Shown: in pieces, positions 9,665-15,715 of the stretch | Position numbering within the stretch: the first letter of the stretch is position 1 | How the letters are laid out: every line of letters begins with the position of its first letter | Assembly (NCBI GenBank): GCA_023421115.1 | Contig: JAEZUI010000180.1 | Span: 1 to 18,024 of the forward strand | Source of the DNA: Bacillota bacterium | GTDB lineage: Bacteria; Bacillota; Clostridia; Acetivibrionales; Acetivibrionaceae | Length of the DNA stretch: 18,024 bases | Direction: 5' to 3' | Translations under genes and position numbers: made by a program | The notes under the pieces: model-generated | Database searches by the model: none | What the model saw: only the letters and a program-made list of their open reading frames with translations | What the model was told of the DNA's origin: nothing

Positions 9665-10286
9665 GGAGCTTTCTTTAGAGCCCGGGACCGACACTCTTGG
9701 AAGATGGATGGCACACTACGTTGCCGAATTAATTGATGCCGCCGAGAATGAGCCCGATCCGAATTTGCGTAATCAGGCGCGGGATAAATGTTGTGAGGCA
9801 ATTATAAAACTATGGGATCATCGAGCTTCTCTTCCCAGAGGGAGTCGACCTCTTTCTAATCTCGATGGGGTATTAGAAGCTATTAAAAGCATAAGAGCAA
9901 AAAAGAATTCGTGGGCTGCCCTGTCTTCTCACGATGTAAAGCGGATAGGTGGGAACTGGATGGGGTTTGCCAAGACAGTAGAGGATGCTGGTTTGCGAAT
10001 GTGTAGGATTGCCATCCTGACAGCAGTTGCGGAAGCGTCTTTTGGTAAAGAACAACGTTGGCTTCAAGAACATAAAGAAATGTTATCTAAAGAGGAAACT
10101 GAGATTATTGAGGCTCTGGATAGTTGGTTGTCACTAGAAAAAATTTGGCGGGATAGAGAAAATCAAGTGTCTATTATGGATATGGAGCCTGATGAACGTA
10201 ATCAACGGATTGAGGAAGAAATTAAAAAATTAATTGATGAGATTAATATGTCATTTAGTTCCATTCAGATGAAAAACACTAGATAG
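9570..10286 (+). CDS. Small helical accessory protein overlapping the STAND gene
   Basis: A 238-residue protein. The ATG at 9570 is chosen because AGGAGGG (9552-9558) precedes it by 11 nt; the in-frame ATG at 9534 has no such site. The first 95 nt lie inside the end of the NTPase gene in another frame, so the two are translated from one message and probably coupled. The protein is largely helical and charged. Visible blocks are RWMAHYVAELIDAAEN (45-60) and KLWDHRASLPRGSRPL (80-95), with an acidic, coiled-coil-like C-terminus (about 200-228). I have the impression that such a short protein with an LWxHR..LP..RPL block accompanies other STAND NTPase genes, but cannot verify it. No catalytic motif is seen; a regulator, adaptor or immunity-type partner is the likely role. 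Confidence 0.6.
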   Translation: MSQEKQNSTLSIKMELSKRSENVIALGKKIVEELSLEPGTDTLGRWMAHYVAELIDAAENEPDPNLRNQARDKCCEAIIKLWDHRASLPRGSRPLSNLDGVLEAIKSIRAKKNSWAALSSHDVKRIGGNWMGFAKTVEDAGLRMCRIAILTAVAEASFGKEQRWLQEHKEMLSKEETEIIEALDSWLSLEKIWRDRENQVSIMDMEPDERNQRIEEEIKKLIDEINMSFSSIQMKNTR

Positions 10287-10301
10287 GTTTTATTGGTTTG
10301 G

Positions 10302-10347
10302 TAGTGAAAGAGGATAGGTTTGATAACGATGCTCTTTCACTATCAAA
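10302..10347 (+). promoter_or_regulatory. Two overlapping, mutually exclusive hairpins between operon and PIN gene
   Basis: TAGTGAAAGAG (10302-10312) pairs perfectly with CTCTTTCACTA (10332-10342). TTTGATA (10319-10325) pairs perfectly with TATCAAA (10341-10347). The arms share bases 10341-10342, so only one hairpin can form fully. No T run follows, so it is not a simple terminator. It may be an attenuator, an mRNA-processing site or a dyad operator for the PIN gene, 66 bp further on. Confidence 0.4.
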
Positions 10348-10412
10348 TCGAGGCGGTATGGAAACACTTAATTTTATGCCTGACTAGGAAAGTATTATTG
10401 AGGGTGATTATA

Positions 10413-11591
10413 ATGTCTATAGAGGAGAATACTGATTTCATAAAATATTTAAAAGAGATTGGCTTTGAATGGAAAAATCAATTGGACTATCACCTTATTA
10501 ATGATAAAGTATCAGTTGAAGAATATCGCTTATTCAAAAAAGGTAATTTTATATCAGGCTTACCTAGAAATGCCTGTAAAATATATTTAGATCTAAACGT
10601 TTGGATTTTTTTTAGAGACGCATTCTTGGGAAGAAAATTAAAAGACACAAAATGGATTGATATATATCAAAAAGCAATTTATTTAAATGAATTTCATAAC
10701 GTCTATTTTGTGATAAGCCCCAATATTTATTTTGAATTAGATAAACAAAAAACAAGTGAAAATTATGCTGCTTTACTAAATATCATTGGAAAGCTAAGTA
10801 ATGAATTAACTATTGAGAATCCATTGCAGCTCGTTTTTGATGAGACTTTGTTTTGTTTAATGGATATGCTGAAAGTAAAAAGTCCTAATTTTGATGTTAA
10901 TAATTATCAATGGGATAAAGCTTCGGCCATTTATGGAATTCCATTTATACAAACTAATAATAATAACGCAGCGATGATTGCAATAAATAAAACATTGATT
11001 GATGCTATTTATCAAATTCCATTTAGAGATTTTTATAGGTTATTTGGGATGGATAAAGGACATGAATTTGCATATGGTTTTGAAAGGGTATCAAATGAAT
11101 TAAATCAAGACCTGGATCATAAAATAGGAGTTCGAGGTCAGAATTTCGAAGAATTATATAACGAGGAATTTCAAGGTGCAATTGAAGCAAGTACCGAGAT
11201 TATTGAAGATGCACTCACACAATTCTTAAAGTGGCATTATAATACTAATTCAATTGAAGTAACGGCAGTAAAAGAAAAAGGCTTAATCAATGTGTTTCCT
11301 AACATATTTCGTTTTGGAAAAATACAAAAGTACTTTCCTTCTCTTCAAGTTCATTCAGGATTACATGCTTCTATACGATACGATAAAACCAAAAAATTTA
11401 CTGCAAATGATTTATTCGATTTTCATCATGCATCTAATGCAATACCATATTGTGATTACTTTATAACAGACAATCCATTGGCTCAGAGGTTAATAAATAA
11501 GCCTTTAGCGATTAATAAAAAATTTGGTACTAAAGTTTTACCTGCAAATCCAGATTTAATTTTGCAGATTTTTGAAGATATAGTAATATAG
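10413..11591 (+). CDS. PIN-like domain nuclease
   Basis: A 392-residue protein. The ATG at 10413 follows GAGGGTG (10400-10406); the frame is open further upstream to 10320 but without a ribosome binding site. PIN-domain nucleases use four acidic residues to cut RNA. Candidates are Asp60 in KIYLDLNVWIFF, Glu108 in NIYFELDK, Asp336 in DLFDFHHA, and Asp348 or Asp353 in CDYFITDN. The hydrophobic strand leading to the first Asp and the DxxNxLA-like end are typical. About 200 residues of unrecognised helical insert separate Glu108 from Asp336, much longer than in a VapC toxin (about 130-150 residues in total), so this belongs to the larger PIN-like families. The gene is very AT-rich. It ends 28 bp before the PRTase gene, so co-transcription with the retron is likely; it could instead be the last gene of the STAND operon. 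Confidence 0.65.
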   Translation: MSIEENTDFIKYLKEIGFEWKNQLDYHLINDKVSVEEYRLFKKGNFISGLPRNACKIYLDLNVWIFFRDAFLGRKLKDTKWIDIYQKAIYLNEFHNVYFVISPNIYFELDKQKTSENYAALLNIIGKLSNELTIENPLQLVFDETLFCLMDMLKVKSPNFDVNNYQWDKASAIYGIPFIQTNNNNAAMIAINKTLIDAIYQIPFRDFYRLFGMDKGHEFAYGFERVSNELNQDLDHKIGVRGQNFEELYNEEFQGAIEASTEIIEDALTQFLKWHYNTNSIEVTAVKEKGLINVFPNIFRFGKIQKYFPSLQVHSGLHASIRYDKTKKFTANDLFDFHHASNAIPYCDYFITDNPLAQRLINKPLAINKKFGTKVLPANPDLILQIFEDIVI

Positions 11592-11619
11592 CAGGCCATT
11601 AGAGAAGGGGGGGAAGGCA

Positions 11620-12918
11620 ATGAAGAAGCAATATATGCTTAACCCAGATTGGATTGAACATCTAGAAGATTATCAAATACAAATTACTCTTCTTTGCCAA
11701 CGTTTTCACAATTCTATTGATGAGTTTGATGTACTTGGATGGCTTAAAAACTTTCAACCATCAGAATGGCAAGATGCATTAACTGTGCTTAGTATGGTTG
11801 AATATCTTGATAATTCCGAAATTATCGAAGCATATAACTATTGTCTAGAGGAGACGTTAAAGATCGTCCCTGAAAAGATAAATATAAAATTCGGCAAAAA
11901 AGTGAGAAAAAAAAAGACGAAACTTATTGTTATTCCATTAGGGGAGCTTGGTAAAAGTGGAAGTGGGATGGTATATTTTTTACGAAAAACAAAGGCATTT
12001 GCCAATCAAAAACATAAATTTGAGATTATTTATGATCTAGATAAATTATCTAATTTTACAGGGCCGCGATATTCTTGGTTATTTGTAGACGATTATTTTG
12101 GAAGTGGTGGTTCGGCAGTTAAGTTTTATGAAAGAGAGATCCAGTCAAGAATTACTGAAAAAACCAATAACTTCTGGATAAGCGTAGTAAGTCAAGAAAA
12201 AGCTATTGCACTTATTCAAAAGAAGATACCGGATTGTAAAGTGATAAGCTGGAAGTTGCGTGATAAGGCATTTCTTAGAAACCGATCTCCTTTTGGAAGT
12301 TATGAAAAAGTAAAACTTCTTCGCGATTTCTGTTACAAATATGGAGTTATATTAGATTGCGACAATCCACTAGGATATGAAAATACCCAGGGGATGACAA
12401 CTTTTTCTTATGGTGCGCCAAATAATCTTTTGCCAATATTATGGTCCTCAAACAAAAAATGGCGACCAATTTTCCCACGATACTCAAAAGACAGCATGGC
12501 TCAATCGAAACAGTTTCGCAAAGAAACTGCATATTGGCTGAGTCTTGCACGAACACTTAATCCGGATATTTACAAGTTAATTGCAACCGGACGCGGCGTA
12601 AGCAGCGTTAGCTCCCGAGAATTCAAATTTATTTTGAGAACTGATTTTCGACTTTTTTGTACAATGCGTATGATAAAACAAAAGCGACCTAAACCTGTTA
12701 TTTGTCAGATACTTAATTTATCTTCGAAAGATTACGAAGAAATACTAAATGATGGTCAAAAACGGAAAGTTATTGACAAAAAAGGTGTATTGACGGAATA
12801 TGGCGAAAAAGCTTATCAGGAAATTGCCAAAAGGTTATTAGAGAAGAAATTAGCCGAGGCTAAAACTGAGTTTAAACCTTTTGTCTATGTCCCACAAAAG
12901 TTTCGGGGGATCACTTAG
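11620..12918 (+). CDS. Phosphoribosyltransferase-like / winged-helix retron effector
   Basis: A 432-residue protein; ATG after a long GA-rich ribosome binding site (11602-11617). It carries the PRPP-loop signature of type I phosphoribosyltransferases, VDDYFGSGGSA (156-166), preceded by a hydrophobic strand. GKSGSG is at 111-116 and YGAPNNLLPILW at 264-275, the latter typical of the PRTase-like family found in conflict systems. Residues about 335-405 look like a winged-helix domain ending in LTEYGEKAYQ. The same pairing of PRTase and winged helix is the effector of type III retrons as I recall the published classification. The gene lies directly before a structured non-coding stretch and a retron RT, which supports that role. 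The substrate is unknown; nucleotide or tRNA modification or depletion is possible. An ordinary nucleotide-salvage enzyme is unlikely given the fusion and context. Confidence 0.7.
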   Translation: MKKQYMLNPDWIEHLEDYQIQITLLCQRFHNSIDEFDVLGWLKNFQPSEWQDALTVLSMVEYLDNSEIIEAYNYCLEETLKIVPEKINIKFGKKVRKKKTKLIVIPLGELGKSGSGMVYFLRKTKAFANQKHKFEIIYDLDKLSNFTGPRYSWLFVDDYFGSGGSAVKFYEREIQSRITEKTNNFWISVVSQEKAIALIQKKIPDCKVISWKLRDKAFLRNRSPFGSYEKVKLLRDFCYKYGVILDCDNPLGYENTQGMTTFSYGAPNNLLPILWSSNKKWRPIFPRYSKDSMAQSKQFRKETAYWLSLARTLNPDIYKLIATGRGVSSVSSREFKFILRTDFRLFCTMRMIKQKRPKPVICQILNLSSKDYEEILNDGQKRKVIDKKGVLTEYGEKAYQEIAKRLLEKKLAEAKTEFKPFVYVPQKFRGIT

Positions 12919-12919
12919 T

Positions 12920-13109
12920 TCTGGTTAGTAATTGCCAACTTCTTTGGCTACATAAGCTATCGAGGATGGAGGCTAAGACGATTCGTCTTAGGAACATGAA
13001 GCATCTTTACATCAAACACGTACAACCACTGCTCCGCTTCGCTGCACGGGTTGCACGTGCTGGTTACACCGCTAGCGCGGGACCAGCATTCCAGAAAAGG
13101 AGTAACCAG
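12920..13109 (+). ncRNA. Predicted retron ncRNA (msr-msd)
   Basis: This 192-base gap lies between effector and RT and is rich in hairpins. CTGGTTA (12921-12927) can pair with TAACCAG (13103-13109) as the a1/a2 ends. GCCAA/TTGGC (12934-12938 and 12944-12948) forms a small stem. CTAAGACG/CGTCTTAG (12974-12981 and 12985-12992) is an 8-bp stem with a 3-base loop, the kind of msr hairpin retron RTs bind. CACGTACAACC pairs with GGTTGCACGTG (13017-13027 and 13049-13059, one mismatch) as a likely msd stem, followed by TGCTGGT/ACCAGCA (13058-13064 and 13082-13088). A branching G could be the one in AGC near 12955-12957. A rival a1/a2 is TTCTGG/CCAGAA (12919-12924 and 13091-13096). Exact ends and the branch point are not certain. 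Confidence 0.55.
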
Positions 13110-13110
13110 T

Positions 13111-14208
13111 ATGAATAGTGATTTCCCCCGAGATGAATTCAGTAGGTGCGCTAGAAGAGACGGGCATTCAGATGAATTTATACGACAAACACAAGAATAC
13201 ATAGATAATTTAGAAACTAGACGGATGCCGGTTATCTTTTCTTTGAAGCATTTTAGTGAAATTATAGGCATTTCTTATTCGAAACTAGAAGATATTATTT
13301 TTTTTAGAGAAAAATATTATGGGTTGTTCAAACTGGAGAGAAAAAGAGGCGGTAAACGAGAAATTAGATGCCCTAATAGTAAAGTTAAAAGCATTCAGCG
13401 ATGGATACTACGGCATATTCTAGACCAGATCCCTACTCATAATAGTTGCAAGGGATTTCGTAAGGGTGCTTCTATTTCCCAAAATGCTTTGCCGCATTTA
13501 TATGCTTCATCGCTTTTGAAAGTCGATTTATTTCGTTTCTTCGACTCAATATCGGAAAGACGAATTTATCACGTATTCAAAAGTGTAGGATATCATCCTA
13601 ACTTAGCTGTGGATTTAGCAAAATTTTGCACGTTTCCTGCTACCGATAAATATGATAATGCTATTTTAGAGGATCCTTGCTGTCCCTCAAATTTTCGATT
13701 AAATAAATCTTATTTGCCTCAAGGAGCGCCTACAAGCCCTGCACTAGCGAATTTGGTTGCACGCCGATTAGATATAAGGCTAAGCAGTTTAGCAGCAAAA
13801 GTTGGTGCTAATTATACCAGGTATGCTGATGATTTGACTTTTTCAGGTGAGTTTAATACTCTTCCTAAAATTGGGCAGATAAAAGAGATTGTCCGAGAAG
13901 AGGGGTTCTTTTTGAACAATTCAAAGACAGCTCTTTGTCAGAAGGGGCAGCAGCGAAAGGTTACCGGGCTTATTGTATCAGGTAATGAATTACATGTACC
14001 CAAAAGGTATAAAAAGGATATCTTAAAACATATTTATTTTGCGAAGAAATTCGGTCCTCAGCAACATCTTAAGAATATTTCAAGTGATAAAGCTTCCTTT
14101 CAGGATTGGTTACTAGGAAGAATAATGTTTGTGCGATCTATAGAACCTGATACCGGTGAAGATATGTTGATTAAGTTCAATCAAATTGACTGGCCATTTT
14201 ATGAGTGA
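13111..14208 (+). CDS. Retron-type reverse transcriptase
   Basis: A 365-residue protein, within the usual retron RT length. The ATG at 13111 follows AAGGAG (13097-13102) by 8 nt; the frame is open from 13051 but that part is the predicted ncRNA. Catalytic residues: Asp139 in LLKVDLFRFF and YADD at 238-241. Other RT blocks: LPQGAPTSPALANL (202-215) and the primer-grip region following YADD. Two retron-specific marks are present: NALPH (125-129), matching NAxxH, and VTG at 284-286 followed by the LHVPKRYK region that binds the msr. It would copy the msd part of the upstream RNA to make RNA-linked DNA. It has no maturase, endonuclease or integrase domain, so a group II intron or DGR origin is excluded. 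Two strong hairpins follow it. Confidence 0.88.
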   Translation: MNSDFPRDEFSRCARRDGHSDEFIRQTQEYIDNLETRRMPVIFSLKHFSEIIGISYSKLEDIIFFREKYYGLFKLERKRGGKREIRCPNSKVKSIQRWILRHILDQIPTHNSCKGFRKGASISQNALPHLYASSLLKVDLFRFFDSISERRIYHVFKSVGYHPNLAVDLAKFCTFPATDKYDNAILEDPCCPSNFRLNKSYLPQGAPTSPALANLVARRLDIRLSSLAAKVGANYTRYADDLTFSGEFNTLPKIGQIKEIVREEGFFLNNSKTALCQKGQQRKVTGLIVSGNELHVPKRYKKDILKHIYFAKKFGPQQHLKNISSDKASFQDWLLGRIMFVRSIEPDTGEDMLIKFNQIDWPFYE

Positions 14209-14270
14209 AATGATTTTTGGCTGAGAAATGATTGTAATTAGCCAATTACGGATATGATTTGGGATCCTAT

Positions 14271-14317
14271 AATAAATAAGTCCATATCACAATTTGTGTG
14301 ATGCGGATTTATTTATT
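14271..14317 (+). other. Long AT-rich hairpin downstream of the RT gene
   Basis: AATAAATAAGTCC (14271-14283) pairs with GGATTTATTTATT (14305-14317), 13 pairs with one G-T. After a 2-base internal loop on each side, ATCACA pairs with TGTGAT (14286-14291 and 14297-14302) around a 5-base loop. It lies 62 bp after the RT stop. It has no clear T run, so it could be an mRNA-stabilising 3' end or a terminator on either strand. A smaller stem GTAATT/AATTAC lies just before it at 14234-14249. Confidence 0.5.
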
Positions 14318-14427
14318 TAGGAATAAATCTTTACCGACCAAGAAAGCTTGTGAAGTATATTTATTTTTTTCTATGACTTTCACTAACCGTAAAATATTTG
14401 AAAAGTGAATTCAATATATGGTAAATT

Positions 14428-14462
14428 AAAAGATCCGTATCGCATAGTGATACGGATCTTTT
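14428..14462 (+). terminator. Strong, probably bidirectional terminator closing the cassette
   Basis: Perfect 14-bp stem AAAAGATCCGTATC/GATACGGATCTTTT (14428-14441 and 14449-14462) with a 7-base loop. The stem ends in T residues on + and, read backwards, in T residues on the - strand, so it can stop transcription both ways. It marks the end of the retron unit; GC-rich repeat DNA starts about 100 bases later. The 14463-14570 stretch holds no gene, only small GC-rich hairpins (AACTGC/GCAGTT at 14547-14561). Confidence 0.85.
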
Positions 14463-14570
14463 TGATGCAATTTTTTCACCAGCCACGGCGTCCAACCCTA
14501 TACCGCACGCTCTGTGCAACGGGCCTGCGGCAGCAAGGGAGCCGCGAACTGCGCGGCAGTTTCGCCAACC

Positions 14571-14753
14571 CGCCGCCGGTCGAATTATTATATCACACCG
14601 GTCAAGGCGTGCCTGCTCCGCTCTGCTATGCCCCTGTGGGTGACTCAGTGTGCCGCGACAATACTTTCACATGAATAGGATATTTTCTTCCCGCGCTCCT
14701 GTGTAGGGTGACGGCGGCGGGGAGCCGCTGACGAAAAGCAGGAGGCGGTAACC
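14571..14753 (+). repeat. Leader repeat, copy 3, upstream of intact ORF A
   Basis: A diverged copy. The main stem is CACACCGGTCA (14594-14604) with TGACTCAGTGTG (14641-14652), where substitutions leave one C-A mismatch next to the bulge, so it is weaker than in copies 2 and 4. The AT-rich box has also changed. The second stem (GCGGC/GCCGC near 14715-14729) and the ribosome binding site GGAGG (14741-14745) are unchanged from copy 1. Confidence 0.65.
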
Positions 14754-14921
14754 ATGCTGACACTCGAGCAGGTGCAAAAGAGGCTACGGAGGAGCAGGGA
14801 GCTGTGTGGCCGGCTTGTCACCAGCCCGGACGGCTCCGAGTGGATACGGGTTCAGCTAACGTGGGACGTACTGAGATACTACCAGGCGCGGGTGACCTGC
14901 TACGGTTTCATCCCGGATTAG
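14754..14921 (+). CDS. ORF A, right copy: 55-residue basic protein
   Basis: Too short for usual ORF cut-offs but well supported. GGAGG (14741-14745) lies 8 nt before the ATG, an independent terminator begins in the stop codon, and a second copy (135-302, nonsense-broken) shares frame and stop. The protein starts MLTLEQVQKRLRRSRELCGR: a short acidic helix, then an Arg-rich stretch, then residues such as SPDGSEWIRVQ and a Tyr-rich end (DVLRYYQARVTCYGF). The order resembles small DNA-binding or phage regulatory proteins, but there is no recognisable family. The other gene of the module, ORF B, follows after a terminator and its own leader copy, so the two are probably transcribed separately. Confidence 0.65.
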   Translation: MLTLEQVQKRLRRSRELCGRLVTSPDGSEWIRVQLTWDVLRYYQARVTCYGFIPD

Positions 14922-14939
14922 GGCTTAGGCCCTTTTTTT
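14920..14939 (+). terminator. Rho-independent terminator after ORF A (right)
   Basis: Stem AGGGC/GCCCT (14920-14924 and 14929-14933), loop TTAG, then seven T. Identical to the left copy. Confidence 0.85.
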
Positions 14940-15005
14940 GCGGCGAAAAGAAGCCAGGATAGTGAATGGTACGCTCTGAGTGCATCACTATGTGGCAATT
15001 CGCCC

Positions 15006-15187
15006 CGCCGCCGGTCGACATATTGTATCACACCGGTCAAGGCGATGCCTGCTTCGCTCTGCTGCGCCCCTGCGGGTGACACGGTGTGCCGCGCCAATAT
15101 CTTATATATAATAGGAAAGCTTGTCCCCGCGCTCTTGTTGAAGATGACGGCGGCGGGAAGCCGCAGACGATAACGGAGGTGCGGGAG
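15006..15187 (+). repeat. Leader repeat, copy 4, upstream of ORF B
   Basis: Nearly identical to copy 2. Main hairpin CACACCGGTCA (15029-15039) with TGACACGGTGTG (15077-15088), inner AGGC/GCCT stem, AT-rich TATATATAATAGG box (about 15104-15116), then the small GCGGC/GCCGC stem and ribosome binding site GGAGG (about 15176-15180). Conservation of copies 2 and 4 against the drifted copy 3 suggests the structure still matters for ORF B or was recently homogenised. Confidence 0.65.
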
Positions 15188-15394
15188 ATGTGGGACAGCA
15201 TGGTTCGGTGGTGGCGGGTAGAGATCGCACTTTGGGTATGCTACTGGAACGCGCTCGATCGGGATGACCGGCCAAGTATCCGGTATTGTGCCGACCATAG
15301 TGTGCTGATATCGGCCTTTTGGCTAGTCGCGCTACTGGGTGGCTTGATGTCCTTTGGAGCAATTATCCAGTTCTTGCAAGGAGGCTGCCGGTGA
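15188..15394 (+). CDS. ORF B, right copy: small single-pass membrane protein
   Basis: A 68-residue protein, same length and plan as the left copy (571-777): Trp-rich amphipathic N-terminus, charged linker NALDRDDRPS (21-30), membrane helix at about 38-62, and the end QGGCR. The first 39 residues are the same in both copies, while the helix has drifted by conservative changes (for example LIVLIGGLMAF against LVALLGGLMSF). Start chosen from GGAGG about 7 nt upstream. An in-frame open stretch reaches back to 15086 but runs through the leader hairpin region and has no ribosome binding site. Function unknown. Confidence 0.75.
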   Translation: MWDSMVRWWRVEIALWVCYWNALDRDDRPSIRYCADHSVLISAFWLVALLGGLMSFGAIIQFLQGGCR

Positions 15395-15408
15395 TCCGGT
15401 GGCCTTTT
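15383..15408 (+). terminator. Terminator overlapping the ORF B stop codon (right)
   Basis: GGCTGCCGG (15383-15391) pairs with CCGGTGGCC (15396-15404), 9 pairs with two G-T, loop TGAT containing the stop codon, then four T. Several bases differ from the left copy, yet pairing is kept. Confidence 0.75.
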
Positions 15409-15533
15409 ACTATTACATAAATTTCTCCTTATTCTTACAAAACATCCCATTTTATGTTTTTTTCTATTTTTTTAACAGGATTTGGGATGATACTTCCGAA
15501 TCCTAGTAAATAACAAACTATTTATAATAATAA

Positions 15534-15608
15534 ATTGTATTCTATGGCTCTTTAGTTTATTGAAGCTCATATTTCCCGCGACGTGAAGTCCTTACGATGG
15601 AATACAAT
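15534..15608 (+). other. 12-bp inverted repeat in the gap before hamA
   Basis: The 15409-15715 gap holds no gene. ATTGTATTCTAT (15534-15545) pairs with ATGGAATACAAT (15597-15608), 12 pairs with one G-T, enclosing 51 bases. Further left, CATCCCA/TGGGATG (15443-15449 and 15483-15489) is another inverted repeat. These may be operators, a leader RNA, or simply AT-rich chance pairing. The promoter of hamA should lie in this gap, but no convincing -35/-10 pair stands out. Confidence 0.35.
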
Positions 15609-15715
15609 AACAAGGCGTATTTTTGATGAAAATGAATGACAAATTTGGTGAAGTTCGTCCTTATTTCATGGTTCTCAATTGATACGAAGTACTACTTTTT
15701 AAAGTGAGGAATTGT

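Larger units (their letters stand above)
14618..15408 (+). repeat. Right copy of the ~0.8-kb direct-repeat module
   Basis: It has the same order and orientation as 1-792: leader, ORF A, terminator, leader, ORF B, terminator. Similarity extends further left, to about 14571, where the left copy falls outside the window. The first leader here is the most diverged part, while the ORF A start region and the second leader are almost identical to the left copy. Together the two copies bracket 13.7 kb of defence genes. Confidence 0.9.

Noticed and set aside
13111..14208. RT as part of a diversity-generating retroelement, group II intron or Abi-type RT
   Set aside because: No template/variable repeat pair and no maturase domain; NALPH and VTG motifs plus the upstream structured RNA and PRTase gene favour a retron.
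14405..14674. Open frame on + strand with 89 codons
   Set aside because: It runs through the 14-bp terminator and the leader hairpin, has no ribosome binding site, and shows no protein-like pattern.
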